Shown: in pieces, positions 1 to 5,493 of the stretch
Layout of the letters: each line of letters opens with the position of its first letter
Numbering within the stretch: the stretch's first letter is position 1
Assembly: GCA_022865845.1 (NCBI GenBank)
Contig: JALHUC010000153.1
Location: 1 to 6,166 of the forward strand
Reading direction: 5' to 3'
DNA from: a bacterium
Lineage (GTDB): Bacteria; BMS3Abin14
Length of the DNA stretch: 6,166 nucleotides
Translations under genes and position numbers: made by a program
Notes under the pieces: model-generated
Seen by the model: only the letters and a program-made list of their open reading frames with translations
Told to the model about the DNA's origin: nothing
Database searches by the model: none

Positions 1-171
1 CTTGACGGTACCGCCGTGCTCTTCCTTGAGTCGGACACCCTCCTCGATGGCGTACATGTCGAAGGGGTTTATTATGCTATCGACACCTTCCCGCATCAGG
101 GTGTTGGTTTCGGGATTTATTTTGACTTTGGTTGTTTCGGGAACTTGCTTTATACACACTACAATATTCAT
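1..171 (-). CDS. etfB: Electron transfer flavoprotein beta subunit, N-terminal part (cut by window edge)
   Basis: The first 57 codons of EtfB, the AMP-binding beta subunit of the soluble FAD-containing EtfAB heterodimer. EtfAB accepts electrons from acyl-CoA dehydrogenases and passes them to the quinone pool or, in bifurcating forms, to several acceptors. The translation opens MNIVVCIKQVPETTKVKI and continues with SIINPFDMYAIEEGVRLKEE around residues 32-51. This is the standard EtfB start: a beta strand, the CIKQVP motif, then the INP...A.EE.(V/L)RLKE segment. The start is the ATG at 171-169, with GGAG at 183-180 and an 8-base spacer. The family is about 250 residues long, so roughly three quarters lies beyond base 1. 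The preceding acyl-CoA dehydrogenase gene on the same strand matches the common order acd-etfB-etfA. Too little is visible to tell the bifurcating from the non-bifurcating type. Identity is confident. Confidence 0.93.
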   Translation of the reverse strand, partial: MNIVVCIKQVPETTKVKINPETNTLMREGVDSIINPFDMYAIEEGVRLKEEHGGTVK

Positions 172-179
172 GGGAAAAA

Positions 180-183
180 CTCC
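180..183 (-). promoter_or_regulatory. Ribosome binding site of etfB
   Basis: GGAG on the minus strand, 8 bases before the etfB ATG. It lies just outside the inverted heptad arrays at 193-288, so the long mRNA hairpin they could form ends about 10 bases upstream of this site and need not mask it. Confidence 0.7.
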
Positions 184-192
184 GTTTTTTCA

Positions 193-220
193 GTTCCAGG
201 TTCCAAATTCCAGGTTCCAA
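193..220. repeat. Heptad tandem array, GGAACNN family, copy 1
   Basis: Four exact 7-base steps. Read on the plus strand each unit is (G/A)TTCC followed by two bases: GTTCC+AG, GTTCC+AA, ATTCC+AG, GTTCC+AA. On the minus strand the core is GGAAC or GGAAT. The array lies in the spacer between acd and etfB and is the mirror partner of the array at 263-290. Confidence 0.85.
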
Positions 221-288
221 GGGGTGTAAAATAAGCCCACTCCATGCCCTTATGATTCGCTTGGAACATGGAACCCGGAACGTGGAAC
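193..288 (-). other. Long imperfect inverted repeat between acd and etfB (mRNA hairpin)
   Basis: Arms 193-221 and 260-288 are reverse complements at 24 of 29 positions, with a 38-base loop at 222-259. In the minus-strand transcript, the sense for acd and etfB, three of the five differences become G-U pairs and two remain mismatches, giving a 27-of-29 paired stem. The opposite strand would have A-C clashes at those three places. No T-run follows, so an intrinsic terminator is unlikely. An mRNA stability, processing or expression-balancing element between two cistrons is possible; the function is inferred, the pairing is seen. Confidence 0.6.
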
Positions 289-290
289 TC
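263..290. repeat. Heptad tandem array, GGAACNN family, copy 2
   Basis: Four perfect 7-base steps on the plus strand: the invariant core GGAAC followed by AT, CC, GT and TC. Every change falls in the last two positions. It runs directly into the hairpin around the acd stop codon. Confidence 0.9.
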
Positions 291-315
291 CAGGAAGGCG
301 GTTATGCCTTCCTGG
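290..315 (-). other. Perfect 10-bp hairpin enclosing the acd stop codon
   Basis: CCAGGAAGGC at 290-299 is the exact reverse complement of GCCTTCCTGG at 306-315, with a 6-base loop at 300-305 that holds the acd TAA (304-302). The 5' arm codes for the last residues of the dehydrogenase. The next bases on the minus strand are AGTTCCACG rather than a T-run, so this is a poor intrinsic terminator. It may protect the acd 3' end or affect termination of translation. Confidence 0.55.
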
Positions 316-1459
316 CGTACTCTTTTATGAGTGCTGCCCCGATAACGTTGCGCTGGATCTGGTTGGTCCCCTCGTAGATCTGGAGGATCTTGGCGTCCCG
401 CATCATCTTCTCCACCGGGTACTCCTTCATGTAACCGTAACCACCGAGGACCTGAACTGCGTTGGTGGTGACCTCCATGGCCACGTCAGACGCATACAGT
501 TTGGTCATGGCCGAGACCTTGGATATATCCTTGGCTCCGCTGCCGACATACCGGGCCACCGCATAGGTGAGAGCCCTGGCAGCCTCGGTCTTGGTGGCCA
601 TGTCCGCCAGCATGTGCTGAACTGCCTGGAATCCGATGATAGGCTGACCGAACTGATGCCTCTCACGAGCGTAGTTAACGGCAACATCCAGAGCTCCCTT
701 GGAAACTCCCACACCCTGTGCTGCGATGCCCGGTCTGGACATATCGAGGGTCTTCATGGCAACCATGAACCCCATGCCTTCTTTTGAGATCAGGTTTTCG
801 GCCGGAATGCGGCAGTCCTCGAAGACCAGCTCACGGGTCGCCGAGGCCCGGATACCCATCTTGTTCTCTTTCTTGCCGAAGGAAAAACCTTCTGTACCCT
901 TTTCGACGATAAACGCGGACGCACCCCTGGCACCCTTGGACTTGTCGGTGATAGCGATAACAGTGTAAATCTCGGCCTCACCACCGTTGGTGATCCACTG
1001 TTTGGTCCCGTTAAGGATATAGGAACCACCATCCTTGACGGCCGTCGTCCTGATTCCGCCTGCGTCGCTGCCTGCGTTGGCCTCAGTCAGACCGAAGGCA
1101 GCCAGTTTTTTCCCCGAGGCGATATCAGGAAGGTATTTACTTTTCTGTTCTTCGTTGCCGTACAAAAGGATGGGGTAAGCGCCCAACCCCGAGGCGGCGA
1201 AGCTTACAGAAACAGCCAGACACGCTGTGGAGAGTTCCTCAACTGCGATAGTGGTGTCGAGTGTGCCCAGACCCATCCCGCCATACTCCTCCGGGATGTT
1301 AATACCGAAGAGGTCTGCCTGTCCGCAGATCTTCATGATCTCAGTGGGGAACTCCTGGGTTTCGTCCAGTTCCTCCCGGACAGGAACAATCTTCTCCCGA
1401 GCGATCTGCCGGGCTATTTCCTGGATGGCTTGCTGCTCTTCTGTAAAAAAGTAGTCCAT
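302..1459 (-). CDS. Acyl-CoA dehydrogenase (short/medium-chain, butyryl-CoA dehydrogenase-like)
   Basis: A cytoplasmic FAD enzyme of 385 residues that oxidises acyl-CoA to trans-2-enoyl-CoA, or runs the reverse reduction with a suitable donor. Electrons are exchanged with EtfAB, whose beta-subunit gene follows. Length is typical for the family (about 380). Acyl-CoA dehydrogenase signature 1 is at residues 123-135 (GLTEANAGSDAGG). The FAD/CoA-contacting RHQFGQPI is near 267-274. Signature 2 runs from Gln336 through GGYGY to Asp355. The expected catalytic base is Glu363 in IYEGTNQIQR. All key residues are present. The ATG at 1459-1457 has GGAGGT at 1470-1465 with a 5-base spacer. A 98-base gap without a clear terminator separates it from fabH, so it is probably part of the same transcript. 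Chain-length specificity (butyryl, isovaleryl, glutaryl and so on) cannot be read here, so no symbol is given. Confidence 0.95.
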   Translation of the reverse strand: MDYFFTEEQQAIQEIARQIAREKIVPVREELDETQEFPTEIMKICGQADLFGINIPEEYGGMGLGTLDTTIAVEELSTACLAVSVSFAASGLGAYPILLYGNEEQKSKYLPDIASGKKLAAFGLTEANAGSDAGGIRTTAVKDGGSYILNGTKQWITNGGEAEIYTVIAITDKSKGARGASAFIVEKGTEGFSFGKKENKMGIRASATRELVFEDCRIPAENLISKEGMGFMVAMKTLDMSRPGIAAQGVGVSKGALDVAVNYARERHQFGQPIIGFQAVQHMLADMATKTEAARALTYAVARYVGSGAKDISKVSAMTKLYASDVAMEVTTNAVQVLGGYGYMKEYPVEKMMRDAKILQIYEGTNQIQRNVIGAALIKEYARKA

Positions 1460-1464
1460 TTAGA

Positions 1465-1470
1465 ACCTCC
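1465..1470 (-). promoter_or_regulatory. Ribosome binding site of the acyl-CoA dehydrogenase gene
   Basis: GGAGGT, a nearly full anti-Shine-Dalgarno match, 5 bases before the ATG. It is the strongest such site in the window, consistent with high expression of the dehydrogenase relative to the weakly primed fabH upstream. Confidence 0.75.
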
Positions 1471-1557
1471 ATGCCTTCCTTCAAAACTGTATCTTCCCTC
1501 TTCTCTACCTGGGACCAGCTCGAAGACAGGGTACTGAAAAATACTGATAAAAGTGTA

Positions 1558-2544
1558 TTACCAGCGGACCAGGGCGGCCCCCCATGTCAGTCCGCCACCA
1601 AAAGCCTCAAGAAGTACCATGTCGCCCTTATTGATCCGTTTGCTTCGTACCGCTGCATCGAGCGCCAACGGCACCGATGCGGCAGAAGTGTTGCCATGTA
1701 TGTCAACGGTGACGATCACTTTCTCCATGGGTAATTTAAGCTTCCTGGCAGTGGCCTGGATTATCCTCAGGTTGGCCTGGTGGGGAACGAGGAAATCAAT
1801 GTCCTCCTCCCCGAGGCCATTAGCTTCCATAACCTCGTCAACAACCTCGCTCAGTCGGGTAACAGCCACCTTGAAAACCTCGTGACCGCGCATCTTGAGC
1901 GTGTTGAGCTTCTGATCAATGGCTTCTTTTGAGATGGGCATCCTTGACACACCGGCCGGCACGTAAAGGAGCTCTGCCATGCTTCCATCACTATGAAGAT
2001 GGGTCGAGATGATGCCCCTTTCTGAATCGTCACCCGGTACGAGTACAGCCGCTCCGGCACCGTCTCCGAAAAGTATGCAGGTGTCCCTGTCCTCCCAATC
2101 CAGAAACTTGCTGAGCACCTCCGCTCCTATTACAAGCACCTTCTGGTAGGTACCGGTCTTAATGAAAAGATCCCCCACCGTCAGAGCATAGATGAAACCG
2201 GTACAGGCAGCTTCGAGATCAAAAGCCGCGGCCTTGCCAGCTCCCAGATTACGCTGGACGAAGCCGGCGGTAGAGGGGAAATAGTGATCAGGGGTCAGGG
2301 TCGCCACAATTATCAGGTCCAGATCCGCCGGGTCCACTCCCGCCATATCGAGGGCAGCTCGACCCGCCTTGGTGGCCAGATCCGAGGTAGCTTCCTCGGG
2401 CGACGCCAGGTGCCTTTCGCGGATACCTGTCCTGGAAAGGATCCAGTCAGCAGAGGTATCGATCATCTTCTCCAGATCGAAGTTCGTCAGAACTTTCTCC
2501 GGAAGGTATGACCCTGTTCCCGCAATAACCGTTCTGGTATTCAT
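1558..2544 (-). CDS. fabH: 3-oxoacyl-[ACP] synthase III (beta-ketoacyl-ACP synthase III)
   Basis: A cytoplasmic enzyme that condenses an acyl-CoA primer (acetyl-CoA, or branched acyl-CoA in some bacteria) with malonyl-ACP to start type II fatty-acid synthesis. The protein has 328 residues, the usual FabH size. The catalytic triad is Cys114 (AACTGFIYAL), His255 (VPHQANLRI) and Asn285 (GNTSAASVPLAL). The glycine-rich C-terminal motif FGGGLTWGA is at about 315-323. The frame stays open upstream to 2718, but that stretch overlaps plsX and gives a basic, non-homologous 58-residue leader. The ATG at 2544-2542 (MNTRTVIAGTGSYLPEKVLT) matches the family start. It lies 10 bases after the plsX stop with only a weak ribosome site, so translational coupling to plsX is likely. 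Primer specificity cannot be read from the sequence. Confidence 0.96.
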   Translation of the reverse strand: MNTRTVIAGTGSYLPEKVLTNFDLEKMIDTSADWILSRTGIRERHLASPEEATSDLATKAGRAALDMAGVDPADLDLIIVATLTPDHYFPSTAGFVQRNLGAGKAAAFDLEAACTGFIYALTVGDLFIKTGTYQKVLVIGAEVLSKFLDWEDRDTCILFGDGAGAAVLVPGDDSERGIISTHLHSDGSMAELLYVPAGVSRMPISKEAIDQKLNTLKMRGHEVFKVAVTRLSEVVDEVMEANGLGEEDIDFLVPHQANLRIIQATARKLKLPMEKVIVTVDIHGNTSAASVPLALDAAVRSKRINKGDMVLLEAFGGGLTWGAALVRW

Positions 2545-2554
2545 GCCTGCGATA

Positions 2555-3655
2555 TCAGTCACCCTTGTCAGAGGAAGTCGAGTCTTTAAGGTCCATGTCC
2601 ATCTTTTTTTCCTTAATCTGGTCAATGACCTGATGGACCTTTTCCCCGAAACTCTGCCGGAGCTCCGCACTGGATTCCACCTCTTCACGGACACGCATGG
2701 CGACCTTCGTCCTTGCATAGTCGAAGGAGATCCTGATGGCGTTCTTGATCGCTACCGGGTTGGAACGGCCATGGGCGATCACCCCTATACCGTCAAGTCC
2801 AAGGAGGAGGGCGCCCCCGGTCTCGGAATAATCAAACCGCTGCTTGAAGCGCTTTAAGGCAGGCCGCATGAAAAGGTAACCGAAGCGTCCCAGCAGTGAG
2901 GCCTTGATCTCCGCTTTCAATCGGGTAGCGAGGACCTGAACCACACCTTCCCCTGTCTTGAGCGCAACATTTCCCACGAAACCATCACATACGATAACGT
3001 CCACAACATCATTGAAGATGTCCCCTCCTTCGACGTTACCGTGAAAGTTGAGGTCGCTCTTTTTCAGGATCTTGTAGGTGGTCCTGACAACCTCGTTCCC
3101 CTTCCCGGCCTCTTCACCGATACTCAGGAGCCCGACTTTGGGACGGTCTATACCGAGGGCGTAACGGGCAAGAGCATGGCCCATGAAAGCGAACTGCACA
3201 AGATTGTGCACCTTGCTGTCAACATTGGCTCCAGCATCGAGAAGAACAACCTTTCCGTTTGCCGTGGGGAGGACCGATCCGATACAAGGCCTGTCCACGC
3301 CGGGCAGTGTGCCCAGGACGAGGAGTCCTGCGAGCATTGCAGCACCGCTGTTCCCGGCGGACATGGCGGCGTCGGCTTCGCCTGACTGGACCAGTTCAAA
3401 GATCCGCCTGATGGAGGCATCGTGTTTGTGGTTCAGGGCCTTGCGGGGAGACTCATCCATGCGCACGACCTCGGAGGCGTGCTTGATGATGATCTTTCCC
3501 TCGGGATGGGAATGCTTTGCCAGGAGAGGCTCGATCACTTCCCGGTCACCGACCAGGATGACCGTACAATCGAGTTCGCGCACGGCAAGTGCCGCTCCCT
3601 CAACGACAGCTTGGGGAGCGTGGTCGCCCCCCATGGCATCAACTGCGATCTTCAC
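2555..3655 (-). CDS. plsX: Phosphate acyltransferase PlsX (acyl-ACP:phosphate transacylase)
   Basis: A peripheral membrane enzyme that converts acyl-ACP plus phosphate to acyl-phosphate, the acyl donor for PlsY in phosphatidic acid synthesis. The protein has 366 residues; the family is usually about 330-350. Family motifs appear in order: DAMGGDHAP at residues 6-14, SAGNSGA at 99-105, DAGANVD at 140-146, SIGEE at 178-182, CDGFVGNV at 223-230 and the GVIAHGRS segment near 291-298. The extra length is a charged C-terminal tail (about 345-366, rich in Lys, Asp and Ser) that looks dispensable. The start is a GTG at 3655-3653, the only start that places MKIAVDAMGGD at the N terminus, with no strong Shine-Dalgarno. 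It begins 21 bases after the rpmF stop and ends 10 bases before fabH, a tight operon. Confidence 0.97.
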   Translation of the reverse strand: MKIAVDAMGGDHAPQAVVEGAALAVRELDCTVILVGDREVIEPLLAKHSHPEGKIIIKHASEVVRMDESPRKALNHKHDASIRRIFELVQSGEADAAMSAGNSGAAMLAGLLVLGTLPGVDRPCIGSVLPTANGKVVLLDAGANVDSKVHNLVQFAFMGHALARYALGIDRPKVGLLSIGEEAGKGNEVVRTTYKILKKSDLNFHGNVEGGDIFNDVVDVIVCDGFVGNVALKTGEGVVQVLATRLKAEIKASLLGRFGYLFMRPALKRFKQRFDYSETGGALLLGLDGIGVIAHGRSNPVAIKNAIRISFDYARTKVAMRVREEVESSAELRQSFGEKVHQVIDQIKEKKMDMDLKDSTSSDKGD

Positions 3656-3676
3656 GGCTGTTTATCCGAGGACTTT

Positions 3677-3859
3677 TCAGACCTCTTTGATCTCCATGAC
3701 CTTGCGGCCGCGGTAAAATCCACAGTGAGCGCAGACCCTGTGGGGCATCTTAGGCTCGCCGCACTTTGAGCAGCTGCTCGTAGCAGGTGAGGTCAGGGCG
3801 TCGTGGGACCTTCGGCGCCGCGTGCGGGATTTGGCCATCTTTTGCTTTGGAACTGGCAT
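3677..3859 (-). CDS. rpmF: Large ribosomal subunit protein bL32
   Basis: A 60-residue protein of the 50S subunit. It opens [20 protein letters not shown], the standard L32 N terminus. It then has a zinc ribbon with paired cysteines: Cys30-X2-Cys33 and Cys43-X2-Cys46. It is therefore the zinc-binding form rather than the cysteine-free paralogue some bacteria use under zinc limitation. The ATG at 3859-3857 has AAGGAG at 3871-3866 with a 6-base spacer. Its position between yceD and plsX is one of the most conserved gene orders in bacteria. Confidence 0.97.
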   Translation of the reverse strand: MPVPKQKMAKSRTRRRRSHDALTSPATSSCSKCGEPKMPHRVCAHCGFYRGRKVMEIKEV

Positions 3860-3865
3860 TTTTCT

Positions 3866-3871
3866 CTCCTT
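3866..3871 (-). promoter_or_regulatory. Ribosome binding site of rpmF
   Basis: AAGGAG, 6 bases before the rpmF ATG. This is a strong site, as expected for a ribosomal protein gene needed in large amounts within an otherwise modestly expressed operon. Confidence 0.75.
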
Positions 3872-3910
3872 CTTTTTGCCGAAACCGCGCTCCGGCGGCC
3901 GGCTTATTTC

Positions 3911-4432
3911 TTAATTGTCGATTTTAAGCTTCAGATCTTTAAGCGCGTTCCATCTGGGATCGGTATCCGGTTCACACCCACATGTACCCAGGGTCCTGTC
4001 CGCACCGCAATCGGGACATATGCCGCCGCAATCTTCCCGGCACAGAGGCTTCATGGGTATTGCCAGGGAGATCTGCTCCGCGGCGAGGTGCCCGACATCC
4101 AGGGCGTCACCGCGTAAAAACTCCACATCCAGATCGTCCGAGCCCAGTTCTCTTTCCCGGGCAGCTCTATCCAGATCGAGGACAGGCCTGAATTCAATAT
4201 CAACCTTTTCCTGGATCTCGGCAATAAAATCCTTCAGGCAGCGGGCACACGTTAACTGTACCTTGCCGCCGACATTTCCGAGGACAAGAACCTGTTGTCC
4301 TGTTTTCCTTATCTGCAGGGAGCCTGTGACCGGTCCCCGGATATTCATTTCCTGGACTGCCGGATCATCGGGATCCAGATTAAGCTCAATTTCGATCCCC
4401 TCCTGGAGTATATCCTCAAGATGTATCAGCAT
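3911..4432 (-). CDS. yceD: YceD / DUF177 family protein (large ribosomal RNA accumulation protein)
   Basis: A 173-residue cytoplasmic protein of the DUF177 family, whose E. coli and plant members are reported to affect 23S rRNA accumulation; the exact biochemical role is not settled. It shows the cysteine-rich form: Cys62-X2-Cys65 (LTCARCLKDF), then a C-terminal cluster Cys131, Cys135, Cys139, Cys142, Cys151 and Cys153 in LCREDCGGICPDCG...CGC, followed by DPRWNALKDL. These are family hallmarks and suggest metal binding. An acidic mid-region (about 84-115) is also usual. The ATG at 4432-4430 has GGAGGG at 4443-4438. It is the first gene of the yceD-rpmF-plsX-fabH cluster, 51 bases before rpmF, and lies just downstream of a plausible promoter. 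Confidence 0.93.
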   Translation of the reverse strand: MLIHLEDILQEGIEIELNLDPDDPAVQEMNIRGPVTGSLQIRKTGQQVLVLGNVGGKVQLTCARCLKDFIAEIQEKVDIEFRPVLDLDRAARERELGSDDLDVEFLRGDALDVGHLAAEQISLAIPMKPLCREDCGGICPDCGADRTLGTCGCEPDTDPRWNALKDLKLKIDN

Positions 4433-4437
4433 TAGAA

Positions 4438-4443
4438 CCCTCC
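4438..4443 (-). promoter_or_regulatory. Ribosome binding site of yceD
   Basis: GGAGGG, 5 bases before the ATG. The spacer TTCTA resembles that before the acyl-CoA dehydrogenase start (TCTAA), which may be coincidence. Confidence 0.7.
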
Positions 4444-4458
4444 GAAGGTGAATAGAGA

Positions 4459-4487
4459 TAGATACCGGATGGACAGACCTTTGTCAA
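4459..4487 (-). promoter_or_regulatory. Putative sigma70-type promoter of the yceD-rpmF-plsX-fabH operon
   Basis: A perfect -35 hexamer TTGACA (4487-4482), a 17-base spacer, and a -10-like TATCTA (4464-4459) that matches TATAAT at only three of six positions. Transcription would start near 4452, leaving a 5' leader of about 20 bases before the yceD ATG. It is the only good -35 in the gap. The weak -10 lowers confidence. Confidence 0.5.
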
Positions 4488-4514
4488 TTGAGGAACAGGA
4501 GCTTGTGAATAGGA

Positions 4515-4539
4515 AAACTTGGTCCAGGGAACCAAGTTT
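4515..4539. promoter_or_regulatory. 9-bp perfect dyad upstream of the yceD promoter
   Basis: AAACTTGGT at 4515-4523 and ACCAAGTTT at 4531-4539 are exact reverse complements around a 7-base centre. The element ends 28 bases upstream of the -35 box, so it fits an upstream operator or activator site for the lipid operon. Alternatively it is a weak terminator for transcripts from the orphan gene: TTTT follows the stem on the minus strand, but the stem is AT-rich. The sequence alone does not decide. Confidence 0.45.
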
Positions 4540-4540
4540 G

Positions 4541-4568
4541 GTGATCGGTGATCCGTGATCGGTAATCA
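4541..4568. repeat. Heptad tandem array, GTGATNN family
   Basis: Four exact 7-base steps on the plus strand: GTGAT+CG, GTGAT+CC, GTGAT+CG, GTAAT+CA, then a decaying GTAA. It abuts the dyad at 4515-4539. Confidence 0.85.
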
Positions 4569-4627
4569 GTAAAAAACGTGCCCTTTAATAACGGTTATTG
4601 GAACCCAGAGGACGCGGCTTGTCACGG

Positions 4628-4669
4628 CGAAGTTCGAAGAACGAAGACGGAAGGACGCAGAGGAAATCT
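4628..4669. repeat. Heptad tandem array, CGAAGNN family
   Basis: Six 7-base steps on the plus strand: CGAAG+TT, CGAAG+AA, CGAAG+AC, GGAAG+GA, CGCAG+AG and a divergent GAAATCT. The last 17 bases (4653-4669) recur exactly in inverted orientation at 5496-5512. Confidence 0.75.
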
Positions 4670-4686
4670 GTTCCTTCGGAACCAAC

Positions 4687-4718
4687 CGGGATATCGGGGA
4701 ACCGGGGAAACGGGCAAA
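4687..4718. repeat. Octad tandem array, CGGG-type
   Basis: Four 8-base steps on the plus strand: CGGGATAT, CGGGGAAC, CGGGGAAA, CGGGCAAA. The core CGGG is constant and the second half varies. It leads into the next GGAAC array after a 4-base gap. Confidence 0.7.
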
Positions 4719-4722
4719 ACCT

Positions 4723-4750
4723 GGAATCCGGAACTTGGAACCTGGAACTC
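4723..4750. repeat. Heptad tandem array, GGAACNN family, copy 3
   Basis: Four exact 7-base steps on the plus strand: GGAAT+CC, GGAAC+TT, GGAAC+CT, GGAAC+TC. It belongs to the same family as the two arrays beside etfB, about 4.4 kb away. Confidence 0.9.
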
Positions 4751-4754
4751 TCCC

Positions 4755-4784
4755 TCGACAGGCTCGGAACCGTGAGCTTGTCGA
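4755..4784. repeat. REP-like palindromic element
   Basis: TCGACAGGCTC (4755-4765) pairs with GAGCTTGTCGA (4774-4784) around an 8-base loop; the single non-Watson-Crick position is G-T. This resembles the dispersed CGACAAGCTCA...TGAGCTTGTCG palindromes found in many bacterial genomes (from memory, not searched). It lies 44 bases beyond the stop codon of the small orphan gene, a usual place for such elements, and could act as its 3' mRNA barrier. Confidence 0.65.
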
Positions 4785-4827
4785 ACGGCAGCCAATAGCT
4801 GGCCAGTGTCAGAGCGTTTTATTACGA

Positions 4828-5205
4828 CTATTCCTTTCCAGCAAGTAGAGACTTCACCTCCTCCAACACTTGTGGGGACAACGAGTCCGATGAACTCAGA
4901 ATATTATATACATGGAGAAGTAGCGATGCATCCGAGAGCTCAATATTGAATTGTCTTTTTAATCTATCGCGCAAATCTCTTTTTAATCTATCCTCGGTTT
5001 CAATAATAATTTTGGTTTCGTAAAGCTTGATGAGAAAGAGAGCGCTATTTTTGTCAACATATATGCATTCATTCTGGTTTTGCTCCCAGTAGCCACCCAC
5101 ATCCACACATCTATCAATTTGGACTTCTTTTGAAATGAACAGTGTCAGATAGGACCACACGGCCAAGACAACTATACTCAATATAAATTTGGCTGATTTG
5201 TTCAT
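4828..5205 (-). CDS. Hypothetical small single-pass membrane protein with paired-cysteine CVDVGGYW motif
   Basis: Not recognised as a named gene. The 125-residue product has a short basic start (MNKSAK), a hydrophobic segment at about 7-24 fit for an N-in membrane anchor, then IDRCVDVGGYWEQNQNECIYV with Cys33 and Cys47, which could form a disulfide outside the cytoplasm. A second hydrophobic patch (about 54-69) is followed by a charged stretch, EDRLKRDLRDRLKRQF (71-86), and a helical tail. The ATG at 5205-5203 has AAAGGAAA upstream with a 7-base spacer. The frame remains open to 5376, but that part lies in repeats and is not convincing. The gene is visibly AT-rich next to its neighbours, suggesting lateral origin. 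Topology and disulfide are inferences. Confidence 0.7.
   Translation of the reverse strand: MNKSAKFILSIVVLAVWSYLTLFISKEVQIDRCVDVGGYWEQNQNECIYVDKNSALFLIKLYETKIIIETEDRLKRDLRDRLKRQFNIELSDASLLLHVYNILSSSDSLSPQVLEEVKSLLAGKE
4954..4992 (-). repeat. 15-bp direct repeat within the orphan gene
   Basis: TCTTTTTAATCTATC occurs at 4954-4968 and 4978-4992, exactly 24 bases apart. It therefore encodes an in-frame octapeptide duplication: DRLKRDLR followed by DRLKRQF. Confidence 0.8.
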
Positions 5206-5212
5206 ATCGTAA

Positions 5213-5218
5213 TTTCCT
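5213..5218 (-). promoter_or_regulatory. Ribosome binding site deciding the orphan gene start
   Basis: AGGAAA, 7 bases before the ATG at 5205. It supports this start over the in-frame upstream start at 5376, which would add 57 residues translated from repeat DNA. Confidence 0.6.
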
Positions 5219-5295
5219 TTTAGTGAGCCTGCTTTATTGAAATGCAGAAAATCCTCTTTTAAAGGGCCTGCTGTTTCCCCCCAGTTTTTGCCTTT

Positions 5296-5319
5296 CTTTG
5301 CGGCTCCGCGTCTCTGCGT
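5296..5319. repeat. Octad tandem array, CTCTGCGT type, copy 1
   Basis: Three 8-base steps on the plus strand: CTTTGCGG, CTCCGCGT, CTCTGCGT. On the minus strand this is the CGCAGAGA-type repeat. It is followed by GAGGCTGCCTTTAC. Confidence 0.7.
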
Positions 5320-5352
5320 GAGGCTGCCTTTACCGCCTTGAAAGGAATTGCT

Positions 5353-5379
5353 CCTTATCCCCTTTATCCCCTTCATCCC
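5353..5379. repeat. 9-base tandem array, CTTTATCCC type
   Basis: Three 9-base steps on the plus strand: CCTTATCCC, CTTTATCCC, CTTCATCCC. The ATCCC part is constant and the preceding bases vary. Confidence 0.75.
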
Positions 5380-5493
5380 TGCTAAATAGAGCGTTTTTTA
5401 GGAACCGCTGTTTCCCCCGATTCAAGGTTCTATCTGTGTCTTGGGTGGACTCGCCTTTACTGTTTTTAAAAAAACCGCTCTTTCCCCATAGTT

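Noticed and set aside
290..315. Rho-independent terminator after acd
   Set aside because: The stem is strong but no T-run follows on the minus strand, and etfB continues in the same direction.
1460..1557. Terminator or promoter between fabH and acd
   Set aside because: There is a T-rich stretch just after the fabH stop and an imperfect TACTGA repeat at 1532-1547, but no stem precedes the T-run and no paired -35/-10 boxes are convincing.
2545..2718. Upstream extension of the fabH frame by 58 codons
   Set aside because: It overlaps the plsX 3' end and gives an Arg/Trp-rich leader unlike any FabH; the internal ATG at 2544 matches the family start.
505..3420. Open frames opposite acd, fabH and plsX
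   Set aside because: They are shadows of well-supported genes on the minus strand and have low-complexity Ser/Pro/Arg-rich translations.
4587..4599. AATAAC-G-GTTATT palindrome as an operator
   Set aside because: At 13 bases and AT-rich it is short enough to arise by chance, and it lies far from any supported promoter.
4578..4798. Two overlapping plus-strand open frames of about 65 codons
   Set aside because: They translate the heptad and octad arrays and the palindrome, with no family resemblance; short-period arrays easily stay open.
5206..5376. Upstream extension of the orphan membrane protein by 57 codons
   Set aside because: The added residues are translated from interspersed repeats, and a good ribosome site precedes the ATG at 5205.
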